NCBI GenBank assembly: GCA_029762755.1
Contig: JARVGH010000002.1
Coordinates: 62,001-126,000, forward strand
DNA length: 64,000 nt
From: Candidatus Bathyarchaeum tardum
Lineage (GTDB): Archaea > Thermoproteota > Bathyarchaeia > Bathyarchaeales > Bathyarchaeaceae
Direction: 5' to 3'
The position numbers were made by a program, and so were the translations under genes. Below are positions 7,039 to 15,433 of this stretch, piece by piece (position 1 is the stretch's first letter; every line of letters starts with the position of its first letter). The notes beneath the pieces are model-generated. The model made no database searches. It was given only the letters and a program-made list of their open reading frames with translations, and was not told the origin of the DNA.

Positions 7039-8973
7039 TTAAATTATCGTGAGTAGCCTGAAGGCTATTCCTCCGAGGACTAGCGCAAGGGCAATTTCTA
7101 TTACTGTTATTGTTGTAGCTTTTTTCCACCCAAACTCTTTGACTAATGCTCCAATTGTAGCAACGCATGGAATGTAAAGCATAACCACTAGGGTGAAAAC
7201 TATCATTTGTGTTGGTGTCATTACTGTTGCAAAGTTTGTTGTTCCTAGTAATGTTGCAAGCATTATCAGGGTAAGTTCTTTTCGTAGGACTCCAAAGATT
7301 AACGCAATTCCTGTAACAGCGGGTAATCCAAGCCATGCAACAGTTATCGGGCTTGCTATGTTAGCAATTGGTTCTAGTAAGTTTGCAACTTCTGCCAGTT
7401 TAATTACAAAACTGCCTGCAATGATAAGGGGGAAGGCCATGACGATGAATTCCCTTAGCCTAAACCATGTTTGTTTGGTAACTGTTTTCATGTGGGGGAT
7501 ACGGTAGTCGCTCATTTCCATTATCAGTTCGGTTGGTTCTCCAGGCAAGGCTTTGAAAGCGATTCTCCCTAGGACGAATACGAGAATCAGGTTAATGATG
7601 TATAATGCGAGTGCCCACTCGATTCCAACATGTGCTCCTACTAGTCCTAAAATGATGACTGAAGTTGCAGCACAAGGAATCAAAGTAACAACAAAAGCCG
7701 TTAGCAGTCGCTCTCGGCTGGTTTCCATTATTCGGCATCCAAGGCAACCTGGAACATTACAGCCGAAACTGAGCATAACTGGAATGAAAGCTTTTCCATG
7801 CAGTCCCATTCGATGCATTAGCCTGTCCATCAAAAATGCAATTCGGCTAAGGTATCCTGAGTCTTCAAACAGGTATAATATGAAATAGAACGGCAAAATG
7901 TACGGTAATGCAACTGTGATTCCACCGATTATTCCTTCCATTATTCCTCCCCATAATAGTTCAGTTACTATTCCAGTTCCAAGAACACTTTCAACGGTGG
8001 GTTGTAACCCCATCAGGAAATCACCAACAAGAGCAGATGTGAAATCCCCGAAACTGAATATTGCAACAAAAACTGCAAGAATAGTTCCTAACATTATTGG
8101 GTAACCAAAGACCCTATGGGTAGTAGCTGTGTGAAGTTTTTCTCGCAGAGGAGTTTTTACTGGTTCAGTTATTTGTTGAATCTCGTTTGCAATTATGCTT
8201 GCAACTTGATACCTTTCCGAAGTAATTACAGTTGGACAAGAATGACCATGACATTTTTCTAGGTCTCCCCGTAGTTTTTCAGCAATTTTTGTGATTTGTG
8301 AATTCTGTTCATGCACTAGTTTTTCGATTTCTTTGTCTTCGTCTAAAAGTTTGATGGCAATCCATCTTGGAGGGTACTTCAAATCTGTTGATTTGAGAAG
8401 TTCTACTAATTGATTGATTTTTTCTTCAATTTCTTTTCCGTACTTGGGCTTAAGGGGATGAGTTTTACAGTTTTTTTCAATAACTGCAATAGCAATGTCC
8501 AGCATGTCTGAAATCCCCTTTCCTGTTACAGCAACTGTTGGAACAACTGGAACTCCAAGGACTTTTTCCGCTTTGTTGGTGTCGATTAAGATTCCTTTCT
8601 TTTTGGCTAGGTCTATCTGGTTTAGGGCGATAAGTAAAGGTGCCTCAAGTTCTAAGAGTTGCAATGTGAAAAACAGGTTCCTTTCTAGAAGTGAAGCATC
8701 TACCACATTTATTACCAAATCTGGTTTTTCTGTTGCGATGTATTCACGTGATACTAGTTCTTCTATGGAGTATGTTGACAAAGAATAGATTCCAGGCAAA
8801 TCTACGAAGTCAATCGTGTAGCCTTTGTAGTTTAGGGTTCCCTCTGCTTTTTCTACAGTTTTTCCCGGCCAGTTTCCAATGTGCTGATGCAAGCCTGTTA
8901 GCTGATTAAATATGACCGATTTTCCAACGTTGGCGTTTCCTGCTAAGGCAATAGTAAAATTTTTTTCTTTCAT
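7039..8973 (-). CDS. feoB: Ferrous iron transport protein B
   Basis: 644 residues. The N-terminal G domain has GNANVGKS (12-19), DLPG and NQID motifs; a helical guanine-dissociation-inhibitor region follows. The C-terminal half is membrane-embedded, with the conserved Gate segments (MLSFGCNVPGCLGCRIM, TLIPCAAT, GVLRKELTLIML). The protein imports Fe(II) at the cytoplasmic membrane. Its ATG overlaps the feoA stop as ATGA, showing translational coupling in a dtxR-feoA-feoB operon. Confidence 0.96.
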   Translation of the reverse strand: MKEKNFTIALAGNANVGKSVIFNQLTGLHQHIGNWPGKTVEKAEGTLNYKGYTIDFVDLPGIYSLSTYSIEELVSREYIATEKPDLVINVVDASLLERNLFFTLQLLELEAPLLIALNQIDLAKKKGILIDTNKAEKVLGVPVVPTVAVTGKGISDMLDIAIAVIEKNCKTHPLKPKYGKEIEEKINQLVELLKSTDLKYPPRWIAIKLLDEDKEIEKLVHEQNSQITKIAEKLRGDLEKCHGHSCPTVITSERYQVASIIANEIQQITEPVKTPLREKLHTATTHRVFGYPIMLGTILAVFVAIFSFGDFTSALVGDFLMGLQPTVESVLGTGIVTELLWGGIMEGIIGGITVALPYILPFYFILYLFEDSGYLSRIAFLMDRLMHRMGLHGKAFIPVMLSFGCNVPGCLGCRIMETSRERLLTAFVVTLIPCAATSVIILGLVGAHVGIEWALALYIINLILVFVLGRIAFKALPGEPTELIMEMSDYRIPHMKTVTKQTWFRLREFIVMAFPLIIAGSFVIKLAEVANLLEPIANIASPITVAWLGLPAVTGIALIFGVLRKELTLIMLATLLGTTNFATVMTPTQMIVFTLVVMLYIPCVATIGALVKEFGWKKATTITVIEIALALVLGGIAFRLLTII

Positions 8974-9266
8974 CGTTTCACTTCCATTAGTATTCGACTT
9001 GCCATTCCTCTGCCAATCGCTAGGCGGGATCCCCTGACATAAATTTCTAATGGACCCTTGAAGGGTGCAGACTTAACAACAGTCACTTCTGTGCCTGGAG
9101 TTAAACCTAAATCAGTCAGCCTTTTAATGCACAACTCAATTGATGCTTTCTTTTTCCAACCTTTTCGGGCACGATGCTGGCACATTGGAGCATCCGGGGA
9201 CTTGAAGACAGTAGAAACTATGATTCCTTTCTCGCCGTTTTTTAATTCAGTTAATGGTATCTGCAT
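8970..9266 (-). CDS. feoA: FeoA domain protein
   Basis: 98 residues from the ATG at 9266 (MQIPLTELKNGEKG), chosen because that is where FeoA homology begins; an upstream TTG would overlap dtxR. The SH3-like core (TDLGLTPGTEVTVVKSAPFKGPLEIYVRGSRLAIGRGMA) is complete. A 25-residue insert (SPDAPMCQHRARKGWKKK) between the first strands contains Cys and His. It is the FeoB partner and overlaps it by 4 nt. Confidence 0.92.
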   Translation of the reverse strand: MQIPLTELKNGEKGIIVSTVFKSPDAPMCQHRARKGWKKKASIELCIKRLTDLGLTPGTEVTVVKSAPFKGPLEIYVRGSRLAIGRGMASRILMEVKR

Positions 9267-9273
9267 TAGGTTT

Positions 9274-9951
9274 TCACGTCTCCAATTTTTCAACAAAAAT
9301 TATCGATGCTAAACTTTGCTCGATTGAACAGCTTTGATTTCTAACCCATATTTCTAAAAGACCATTTTCATCCATTTTGTTTACAATTTTTACTTCCTCT
9401 TCAGGAGTAAGATTAAGCCTAGCAAGTTCCTTGAGAATTTCAGGCTTTTCTTCAGTAATTTTTACAATAACACCCCTTGTATTAGTGCGTAGGTCAGTCA
9501 ATGCAACTGTTTTTCCTTCATAGATTCCTCCGCAGTCTGTAGGTATGGGATTTCCGTGAGGGCACGTTTTAGGGTGACCTAAAGCTTTCTCTAAAGGCTT
9601 AAGGATTTCGGGGGTAAGGGCATGTTCAAGCTTACATGCGGGGTCATGGACTTCGCTCCAATCTATTTGTAAGAAGTCAGTAAGCAATCGTTCTGCGAGG
9701 CGATGTCGCCTCAATATGCTGGATGCAATTTTGCGTCCACTTGGGGTTAATTTCACTCCTTTATATGGTTCATGAACAACCAGTTGCTTCCGCTCTAGAT
9801 TCTCCACCGTGTTTGTAATCGAACCCGGAACCACCCCCAACTCTCGAGAAAGATCCATTGTTCGTGCAAATCCTGTTTTGTTTTCCAAGCGGTAAATTGC
9901 CTCTAGGTATTCTTCGGCTTGATTTGTTACTTCGATTTCTTTGCTGTTCAT
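9274..9951 (-). CDS. DtxR/MntR family iron-dependent repressor with C-terminal FeoA domain
   Basis: 225 residues from the ATG at 9951, preceded by GGTGA; an in-frame TTG at 9963 would place this site inside the gene. It has an N-terminal winged helix (AEEYLEAIYRLENKTGFARTMDLSRELGVVPGSI), a dimer/metal domain (HRLAERLL, EVHDPACKLEHALTPE, GHPKTCPHGNPIP) and an SH3/FeoA-like C-terminus. Family members repress iron or manganese uptake when metal-loaded. It is the first gene of the feo operon, with two dyads directly upstream, so autoregulation together with feoAB is likely. Confidence 0.93.
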   Translation of the reverse strand: MNSKEIEVTNQAEEYLEAIYRLENKTGFARTMDLSRELGVVPGSITNTVENLERKQLVVHEPYKGVKLTPSGRKIASSILRRHRLAERLLTDFLQIDWSEVHDPACKLEHALTPEILKPLEKALGHPKTCPHGNPIPTDCGGIYEGKTVALTDLRTNTRGVIVKITEEKPEILKELARLNLTPEEEVKIVNKMDENGLLEIWVRNQSCSIEQSLASIIFVEKLET

Positions 9952-9969
9952 GAATTTCACCAAAGGAAA

Positions 9970-10002
9970 TTACGAAAGCTCGTATATTACGAGTGCTCGT
10001 AA
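9970..10002. promoter_or_regulatory. Tandem DtxR-type operators
   Basis: Two adjacent dyads: TTACGAAAGCTCGTAT (9970-9985) and TTACGAGTGCTCGTAA (9987-10002, a perfect 7+2+7 palindrome). Together they form a larger inverted array, AAATTACGA...TCGTAATTT. They lie 19-51 bp upstream of the dtxR-feoA-feoB operon start. Confidence 0.75.
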
Positions 10003-10159
10003 TTTTGTCATGATGTTACTGTAAATAAACCTTACTGTTTATTTTAATCAGAACCCCTCAACAAATCATATGAATAGGTTTGTCAAAGTTTCTTGACTTG
10101 CCTGTTCAATAATCATTATTGATTTGGTCAATTTTTCTTGACAAAAACTCTTTTTCAAG

Positions 10160-10441
10160 ATGATGAACAAGTACAATTTTAAATATATTATGAATAATAC
10201 AAAATCAACAATTCTTTTATTATTACTTTTTTCTGTTTTCAATATTTCTTTTTCTCAAATCGGAGCTGTTACTGCGAAATCTAATACTTATTATGTTCCA
10301 GACGATTTTTCTACAATTCAAGAAGCTGTAGATACAGCGTCTGATGGAGACACAGTTTTTGTTAAGAGTGGAACATACACCGAGAGCATATCTGTTAGCT
10401 GTTCAATTTCGGTAATTGGTGAAGACCACAAAACAACCTAG
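10160..10441 (+). pseudogene. Truncated secreted beta-helix (NosD/pectate-lyase-like) protein remnant
   Basis: 93 codons. A signal peptide (about residues 16-42, STILLLLLFSVFNISFS) leads into the first coils of a parallel beta-helix (YYVPDDFSTIQEAVDTASDGDTVFVKSGTYTESISV). Full-length relatives run for several hundred residues; here a stop follows GEDHKTT and no continuation is visible in any frame before the next gene at 10521. It is read as a 5' fragment left by deletion; a functional short exported peptide is less likely. Confidence 0.65.
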
Positions 10442-10520
10442 ATACTTATCCCCTTATGAAGTCAGTAGATATGGTTCAAAAAAAATGTTTACTTTCACCT
10501 GAAACTGAAGGAATTGATAA

Positions 10521-11105
10521 TTATCCTTGTGGTTTGAAGTGGTCTTGAAATACTTTTTTTATGTCTTCGGGTTTTTCAAGTATGAAAACGCCTTTCATTT
10601 CCCCTAGTTTTTTGGTTTGCTCTGCTTCTTCTGTTCTTACTTGTAGTTTCATTTCACTGCCGTCTGGAAGTTGGGTGACTGTTGTTCCTTCTTTAAGGTC
10701 ACATGGTAACAGGTAAACTGGAACGAAAGTTTTCAACGCCATTATTGCAGAGTTCGTTAGTAATGTGTCTGCGATTCCGTTTGCAAGTTTTGCAATTGTA
10801 TTTGAAGTAACTGGTGCAATTATTAAAAACTCAATTTTGCCGCTTTGGAGCTGAACAGCTAGAGTCGGAACGTTAGCGTTTACTTCGGTTCTGACTTTTT
10901 CGAAACTGTCTTTGATGTCTTTGAATAAGCCATAAAATTTTGTTACTTGCTCCCCTGCTTTAGAGGTATAAACTGTTATTCTTACGTCGTCTTTGTAGTC
11001 TTCTCGAAGCTGTTTCAAGACTTCAATTACTTCATTTATTCTATCACCACTACCCGTGATACCCCAAGTTACTCGTTTTCTCTTTGTTTCTTGTCCATCA
11101 GACAT
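10521..11105 (-). CDS. afpA: Archaeoflavoprotein AfpA-like flavoprotein
   Basis: About 194 residues from the ATG at 11105. The flavodoxin-like Rossmann fold of the flavoprotein/DFP superfamily is seen in VTWGITGSGDRINEVIEVL, FLIIAPVTSNTIAKLANGIADTLLTNSA and VPVYLLPCD. This arrangement is characteristic of archaeoflavoprotein A, an FMN protein that takes electrons from ferredoxin in Archaeoglobus. It overlaps the end of the iron-sulfur flavoprotein gene, supporting a two-protein electron-transfer unit in the cytoplasm. Confidence 0.82.
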   Translation of the reverse strand: MSDGQETKRKRVTWGITGSGDRINEVIEVLKQLREDYKDDVRITVYTSKAGEQVTKFYGLFKDIKDSFEKVRTEVNANVPTLAVQLQSGKIEFLIIAPVTSNTIAKLANGIADTLLTNSAIMALKTFVPVYLLPCDLKEGTTVTQLPDGSEMKLQVRTEEAEQTKKLGEMKGVFILEKPEDIKKVFQDHFKPQG

Positions 11106-11694
11106 CTTTTTCACTCATTTGCGTATTTAATGCATCAGCAAACTTTTTTACAGTTTTTTTCATACCACGAAAGCCTTCAGAATCTTCTTTTACACCATTT
11201 AAGGTGTCTTTTGACCATAAACTAGCTCCAAGATTTGCGCCAAAAAATCCTCCACTTATGGGTACAATTCCATTTAAAATGTAAAATGTGTGAATTTGCT
11301 GCATTGCAGGTTCTTGTCCTCCACTTCGGTCACCTCCCACTGCAATAGCCATGCCTATTTTATTTTTTAAGCTGTTTTTGTCTGAGGCAAGTAATGCTCG
11401 AGTTCGATCCATAACAGCTTTTATTTGGGCACTAACCGCCCCATTATAAACTGGAGTAGCAAAGATAATTCCATTTGCCTTTTTCAATAAACTGTAAACT
11501 GTGGTCATGTCATCTTTTTTTATGCACTCTTTTTGTTTGAGGCAATAATCACAGTGAATGCAAAATCCAATATTTTTATTTCTTACTGTAAACAACTCAG
11601 TTTTGAAACCTTTGCTCTCAAGCATGTTAAGAGCTTCAGTTAAAACGTGTTCAGTTGCAGCTTTTCTTGGGCTTCCACATATGCCGATAATCAT
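11098..11694 (-). CDS. Iron-sulfur flavoprotein (Isf family, NADPH-dependent FMN reductase fold)
   Basis: 198 residues. It starts MIIGICGSPRKAATE (FMN phosphate site) and carries the compact cluster motif CIHCDYCLKQKECIKKDD (around residues 45-62), matching the CX2CX2CX4-7C pattern of Isf [4Fe-4S] flavoproteins. ATPVYNGAVSAQIKAVMDR and AVGGDRSGGQE complete the flavin site. Isf proteins accept electrons from ferredoxin and reduce oxygen, peroxide or unknown acceptors. The gene overlaps afpA by about 8 nt; both probably form one redox module. Confidence 0.9.
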   Translation of the reverse strand: MIIGICGSPRKAATEHVLTEALNMLESKGFKTELFTVRNKNIGFCIHCDYCLKQKECIKKDDMTTVYSLLKKANGIIFATPVYNGAVSAQIKAVMDRTRALLASDKNSLKNKIGMAIAVGGDRSGGQEPAMQQIHTFYILNGIVPISGGFFGANLGASLWSKDTLNGVKEDSEGFRGMKKTVKKFADALNTQMSEKDV

Positions 11695-11799
11695 ATGTTC
11701 ATCAAAAAAGTATGAGTATCTGTATCAATAAGTGTTGCTGATTTTGTTTGCTCATTTATGGGTAACACCTAAAAGCGAGATACAACCGAACTAGCACAT

Positions 11800-12657
11800 A
11801 TGGAAAAGAAACAAGTTGCAGTTCTAGCCGTATTCTGTGGCGTGGCAATCTTTGCTATAAAGCTGGTTGCATATTTTCTTTCTAATTCTGTTGCGTTACT
11901 TTCAGATGCCTTGGAATCAATCGTTAATATTGTTTCTTCAGCGTTGATGCTTTTTTCTGTATGTGTTTCAGAACGTGCCCCCGACCGTGACCATAAGTAT
12001 GGGCACGAAAAAGTTGAAGACATATCCAGTCTCTTACAAGGTTTTCTAATTCTTATCGCTGCAGCTCTAATTATTTACGCTGCCGCTGGGCGTCTCTTTG
12101 AATCAATTGAATTGTTACAGCTTGATTTTGCCATTGGGGTCTCGATATTTGCTACTGTTTTGAATGGTCTATTGTCTTTATTGTTGATTCGAACAGCAAA
12201 AAGCTGTGGCTCAACCGCCCTTGAAGGGAGCGCAAAACATCTGTTCTCAGATGTAATTTCAACTGCAGGTGTCTGGATTGGCTTGGTTGTTGCTCAGTTA
12301 ACTGGTTGGAACTTTTTGGATTCAGTCTTAGCCTTTATTGTATCAGCGTTAGTTGTCCGGGTCGGATTAAAACTAATTTTTAAATCCTCGAACCGCTTAA
12401 TGGATCAATCCTGCACTGATGAAGAAAACAAAATTATTGAAGTTCTTGATCGTCATGCTTACCATTTTATAGATTTTCATAACTTAAAAACTCGCAGACA
12501 TGGGAACCAAGTCTTTGCGGAATTGCATCTTTCTGTTGACGGTTCCTTAAGTGTTCAAGAAGCCCACGACCTGACTGACCACCTTGCAGACGAGATAAAA
12601 GAGGAACAACCTAACGTGAAGATGACAATTCATGTTGAGCCTCCAAAAAATAAGTAA
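11800..12657 (+). CDS. Cation diffusion facilitator (CDF) family metal efflux transporter
   Basis: 285 residues. Six membrane segments are visible in the first 210 residues. Metal-site signatures are SDALESIVN (TM2), the DRDHKYGHEKVED loop and HLFSDVIST (TM5). The cytoplasmic C-terminal domain (HNLKTRRHGNQVFAELHLSVD) is complete. CDF proteins export Zn(II), Fe(II), Mn(II) or similar ions in exchange for protons. Proximity to feoAB hints at iron, but substrate cannot be read from the sequence. Confidence 0.92.
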   Translation: MEKKQVAVLAVFCGVAIFAIKLVAYFLSNSVALLSDALESIVNIVSSALMLFSVCVSERAPDRDHKYGHEKVEDISSLLQGFLILIAAALIIYAAAGRLFESIELLQLDFAIGVSIFATVLNGLLSLLLIRTAKSCGSTALEGSAKHLFSDVISTAGVWIGLVVAQLTGWNFLDSVLAFIVSALVVRVGLKLIFKSSNRLMDQSCTDEENKIIEVLDRHAYHFIDFHNLKTRRHGNQVFAELHLSVDGSLSVQEAHDLTDHLADEIKEEQPNVKMTIHVEPPKNK

Positions 12658-12764
12658 ACTTGTGTTAAAATACCGTTTCATTTTTTGGAATGGTTTTTCC
12701 ATAATGTCCCTTATCTTACACAATAGTAGTGTATATTAACATAAACGATATAGGTGACCAAAAA

Positions 12765-13520
12765 ATGATGATCAAAAAAAAGTGTATAGGAAGCTTCACG
12801 GCGTTAACTCTTGTTCTAATGTTGACTTTTTCAGTTTTCGTTTCTGTCCAAGCAACTGAAACTCCAGCTCATAATATGCCTCCTGATATGCCCAATGATG
12901 CAATGCAACACAACAGAACCGATATGACTCCAAACGGTCAAATTGAAAACGTAGAAGCAATGAAAATGAACGTGTTCTTTTACCGAAATGTTACCATAAT
13001 GGTGAACTCCACCCAGAACTGTGAGATGAACATAACTGTAGATTCACAAGTTTCAAACAGGATTGTTTCAGTTAATGTTAACCCTAACCAAACAATGACC
13101 TTAGCAATGAACTGTACTGCATCCCCACCAAATGGCGAAGCTGTTATGGACCGAACATTAAACTTCTACATGGGATTAGAACCTAACAGTAGCATTCAAC
13201 TTCAAGCTCAACTTCGGTTATTCATCAACCAAACCGAACTAAACGAAGAATTAAACAGAGAAGTCAATGTTTCGCGCCTAACGTGGATGTACTGGAACCA
13301 AACGAAAGAACAATGGGAACCTGTTGAAAGCTACATAGACGAAAACGGATACTTAGTCTGTAACACTGATCACTTCTCCAAATGGACTGTCGCAGAAGTC
13401 GAATCCACAGAAGACATCCCTGAAGGAATCCATGTAATCACAGTGGTTGGTTTAGTAATAGCTGTTACCATAGCGACGACCCTTTGGAAGCACAAAAAAC
13501 CTGTTAACCTTAAACAATAA
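12765..13520 (+). CDS. Exported, C-terminally membrane-anchored protein of unknown function
   Basis: 251 residues from the ATG at 12765, chosen for the GGTGA six nt upstream. It has a signal peptide (about 4-30, CIGSFTALTLVLMLTFSVFV), a Met/Asn/Pro-rich linker, a beta-rich domain with many N-glycosylation sequons (NMT-type NXT/S), the end motif TWMYWNQTKEQWEPVE...HFSKWTVAE, then a C-terminal membrane helix and a basic tail (WKHKKPVNLKQ). The Met-rich stretch could bind metal. The C-terminal anchor makes it a possible archaeosortase client (inference). Confidence 0.7.
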   Translation: MMIKKKCIGSFTALTLVLMLTFSVFVSVQATETPAHNMPPDMPNDAMQHNRTDMTPNGQIENVEAMKMNVFFYRNVTIMVNSTQNCEMNITVDSQVSNRIVSVNVNPNQTMTLAMNCTASPPNGEAVMDRTLNFYMGLEPNSSIQLQAQLRLFINQTELNEELNREVNVSRLTWMYWNQTKEQWEPVESYIDENGYLVCNTDHFSKWTVAEVESTEDIPEGIHVITVVGLVIAVTIATTLWKHKKPVNLKQ

Positions 13521-13522
13521 AC

Positions 13523-13551
13523 AGGTTCGAAACCTTTCCCATTCTTTTTTT
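13523..13551 (+). terminator. Hairpin with T-tract downstream of 12765 gene
   Basis: The AGGTT-CGA-AACCT stem (13523-13535) is followed by a T-rich run (13543-13550), right after the stop at 13520 and before the convergent DJ-1 gene. Confidence 0.5.
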
Positions 13552-14107
13552 ATTTATAGTTTGCTAGAACTTGTTTAGCAACAGAATCAGCAACATGTTT
13601 TCCAGACAACATTTCTACCAGTTTAAGAGCAAACTCAAGAGCTGTTGCGGGTCCTTTGCTTGTTACTATTCTGCCATCAACCACTACATTGTCTGGTTTT
13701 GGCTTACCTTTACCTTTGATGAGTTCATTTTCCATTCCTGGATATATTGTGCAGTTTTTATTTTCTAAGATTCCTGCATCAGAAAGAACCGCGGGTGCAG
13801 CACAAATCGCAGCAACTAACTTGTTTTGGTTGTATGCGTTTTTGATTATTTGGATTACTCGAGAGTCTATTCTAAGGTTTTTGTATCCTGGAGCGCCACC
13901 CGGACATATTATTGCATCAAATTCTTGGGCAAAGATTTCCTCGACATATTTGTCGGGAATGATTTTCAATTTGTGCGCTCCCTCTATGGGGTTAGGTGTT
14001 ATTCCCGCTGTAGTTACTGCTATGTTGCCTCTTCTTAAAATGTCAACGATTGTAACTGCTTCGATTTCTTCAAATCCAGTTGCTAAAAAAACTAATGCTT
14101 TGATCAA
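13550..14107 (-). CDS. DJ-1/PfpI family protein
   Basis: 185 residues, the usual length. The conserved acid is in GFEEIEAVTIVD (E17/E18 region) and the reactive cysteine in VAAICAAPAVLSDAG, about residue 100; GGAPGYKNLR lines the active site. The family includes DJ-1/YajL-like glyoxalases and deglycases and the chaperone-protease PfpI; this one is closest in pattern to the DJ-1/YajL branch. The substrate is uncertain. It converges on the exported protein gene. Confidence 0.88.
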   Translation of the reverse strand: MIKALVFLATGFEEIEAVTIVDILRRGNIAVTTAGITPNPIEGAHKLKIIPDKYVEEIFAQEFDAIICPGGAPGYKNLRIDSRVIQIIKNAYNQNKLVAAICAAPAVLSDAGILENKNCTIYPGMENELIKGKGKPKPDNVVVDGRIVTSKGPATALEFALKLVEMLSGKHVADSVAKQVLANYK

Positions 14108-14136
14108 TTAAGCTTCCCCGTTAACTCTTTTGTTTT

Positions 14137-14922
14137 TCATCTTTTCAGTTTTTCTACTAACTCTGAGATTTGCTCTATCACGTAATCGTTAATTTTTTGC
14201 CCTATCTCAGTTGTTGCTATGGTTGGGTCACCCATTACTCCGCTAGGGAAGTACTTTTGTGGATTTGGAGTAATCTCAAACCGGGGCAGTTCTGGAAAGT
14301 TTTTTATTCCTTTTCCAGTAACCAAATCTGGCCGTATAGCCATAACTCGTGAGGTTTCTATTGTTCCAGCATGGGAGTCACGGTCATCTATGCTTTTATC
14401 TTTTAGGTCAAACGCAAAATCGTAATCTGAACAAACCATGATTCGGGGACGGTTTTTTCCTGTCATATGCTTGTTTACCACTACTTTTGCTGCTAGCTTA
14501 ATAGCAGTCATGTGAGAACTGCCTGCATGACCGGTGAGAACCAACAACCGTTTGAAGCCATTTCGAACAAAATCATCCAAAATATCTGTCATTATACTTC
14601 TTAAAGAATCAAAACTAATTGTTACTGTACCCGGAAAATTGCGAGTAGAATTACACAAACCATACCTCAAAGGCGGCGCAAGCAAACTTCCAGTTTTTTT
14701 GGCAACCTCTACTGCTATATATTCTGCTTGAAGACTGTCTGTATTCAAAGGCAAATGATTACCATGCTCTTCTATGCTTCCACATGGAATAATGACAACC
14801 TTCCCGTCTTTAGCTGCCTTTTCAGCTTGAGGCATATTTAACTCGTCAAACCAAATCTTATCCCTTGAATCAGCACACATGTTCTGTTTCCCGTTCCATC
14901 CTTTAGCAAAACAATCTAACAC
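14137..14922 (-). CDS. Creatininase family amidohydrolase
   Basis: 261 residues from GTG at 14922; an internal ATG at 14880 is an alternative. The metal site is clear: IPCGSIEEHGNHLPLNTDSLQAE near residue 45, then GHAGSSHMTAI and DRDSHAGTIETSRV. The family hydrolyses cyclic amides or matures RiPP cofactors (MftE) and includes the archaeal ArfB-type FAPy deformylases of F420/riboflavin synthesis. The last is an attractive role given the F420 genes here, but is not proven. Confidence 0.85.
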   Translation of the reverse strand: MLDCFAKGWNGKQNMCADSRDKIWFDELNMPQAEKAAKDGKVVIIPCGSIEEHGNHLPLNTDSLQAEYIAVEVAKKTGSLLAPPLRYGLCNSTRNFPGTVTISFDSLRSIMTDILDDFVRNGFKRLLVLTGHAGSSHMTAIKLAAKVVVNKHMTGKNRPRIMVCSDYDFAFDLKDKSIDDRDSHAGTIETSRVMAIRPDLVTGKGIKNFPELPRFEITPNPQKYFPSGVMGDPTIATTEIGQKINDYVIEQISELVEKLKR

Positions 14923-14955
14923 TGCTCATTTATTTGAACCCTACCCCCAAAAAAA

Positions 14956-15399
14956 TTAAGCTATTTTTGCGTCTTCATCCATTACTTTGGTGACTAGCAT
15001 GAAGAGACCTTCAAAAAAGTCTTTTTTCAAATTAGGACCTTGTCCAATGCCTTTACATTTTGTTGTGAACAAAAACGAGTATTTGTCTTTTCCAAGGTTC
15101 TTTAATTCAAAGGGATAAAACCTGCAAATTATTGGCCTAATCTCATATATTGTACATCTGTTGTATTCTAAAAAAAGACATTTCCCTTCTGTTTCAGTTT
15201 TTTTTATCTCATAAATATAGGGTTCAAACCCATTAACTTCGTGAGCAAATTCCCGAATTTCTTGTGATGTTTCTTTTGATATTTTTTCAGCTTCACTTTT
15301 CAATAAAAGAACATGCCTAATTGTGTCCTCTGTATCCCCACAACAACGACCACATTTTTCACAAACAAAACGGGCGCTTTCAGGAAAATAATATTCCAT
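14956..15399 (-). CDS. YkgJ family cysteine-cluster protein
   Basis: 147 residues. The motif FVCEKCGRCCGD (residues 12-23) and later CLFLEYNRCTIYEIRPIICRFYPF match the YkgJ-type CxxCxxCC zinc/iron-binding fold. Members are often called Fe-S oxidoreductase-like, without an established reaction. It lies 33 nt before the creatininase-like gene on the same strand and may be co-transcribed with it. Confidence 0.85.
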   Translation of the reverse strand: MEYYFPESARFVCEKCGRCCGDTEDTIRHVLLLKSEAEKISKETSQEIREFAHEVNGFEPYIYEIKKTETEGKCLFLEYNRCTIYEIRPIICRFYPFELKNLGKDKYSFLFTTKCKGIGQGPNLKKDFFEGLFMLVTKVMDEDAKIA

Positions 15400-15433
15400 T
15401 GGTCATCAAAACCACAGTTTACTCAATTTAATT

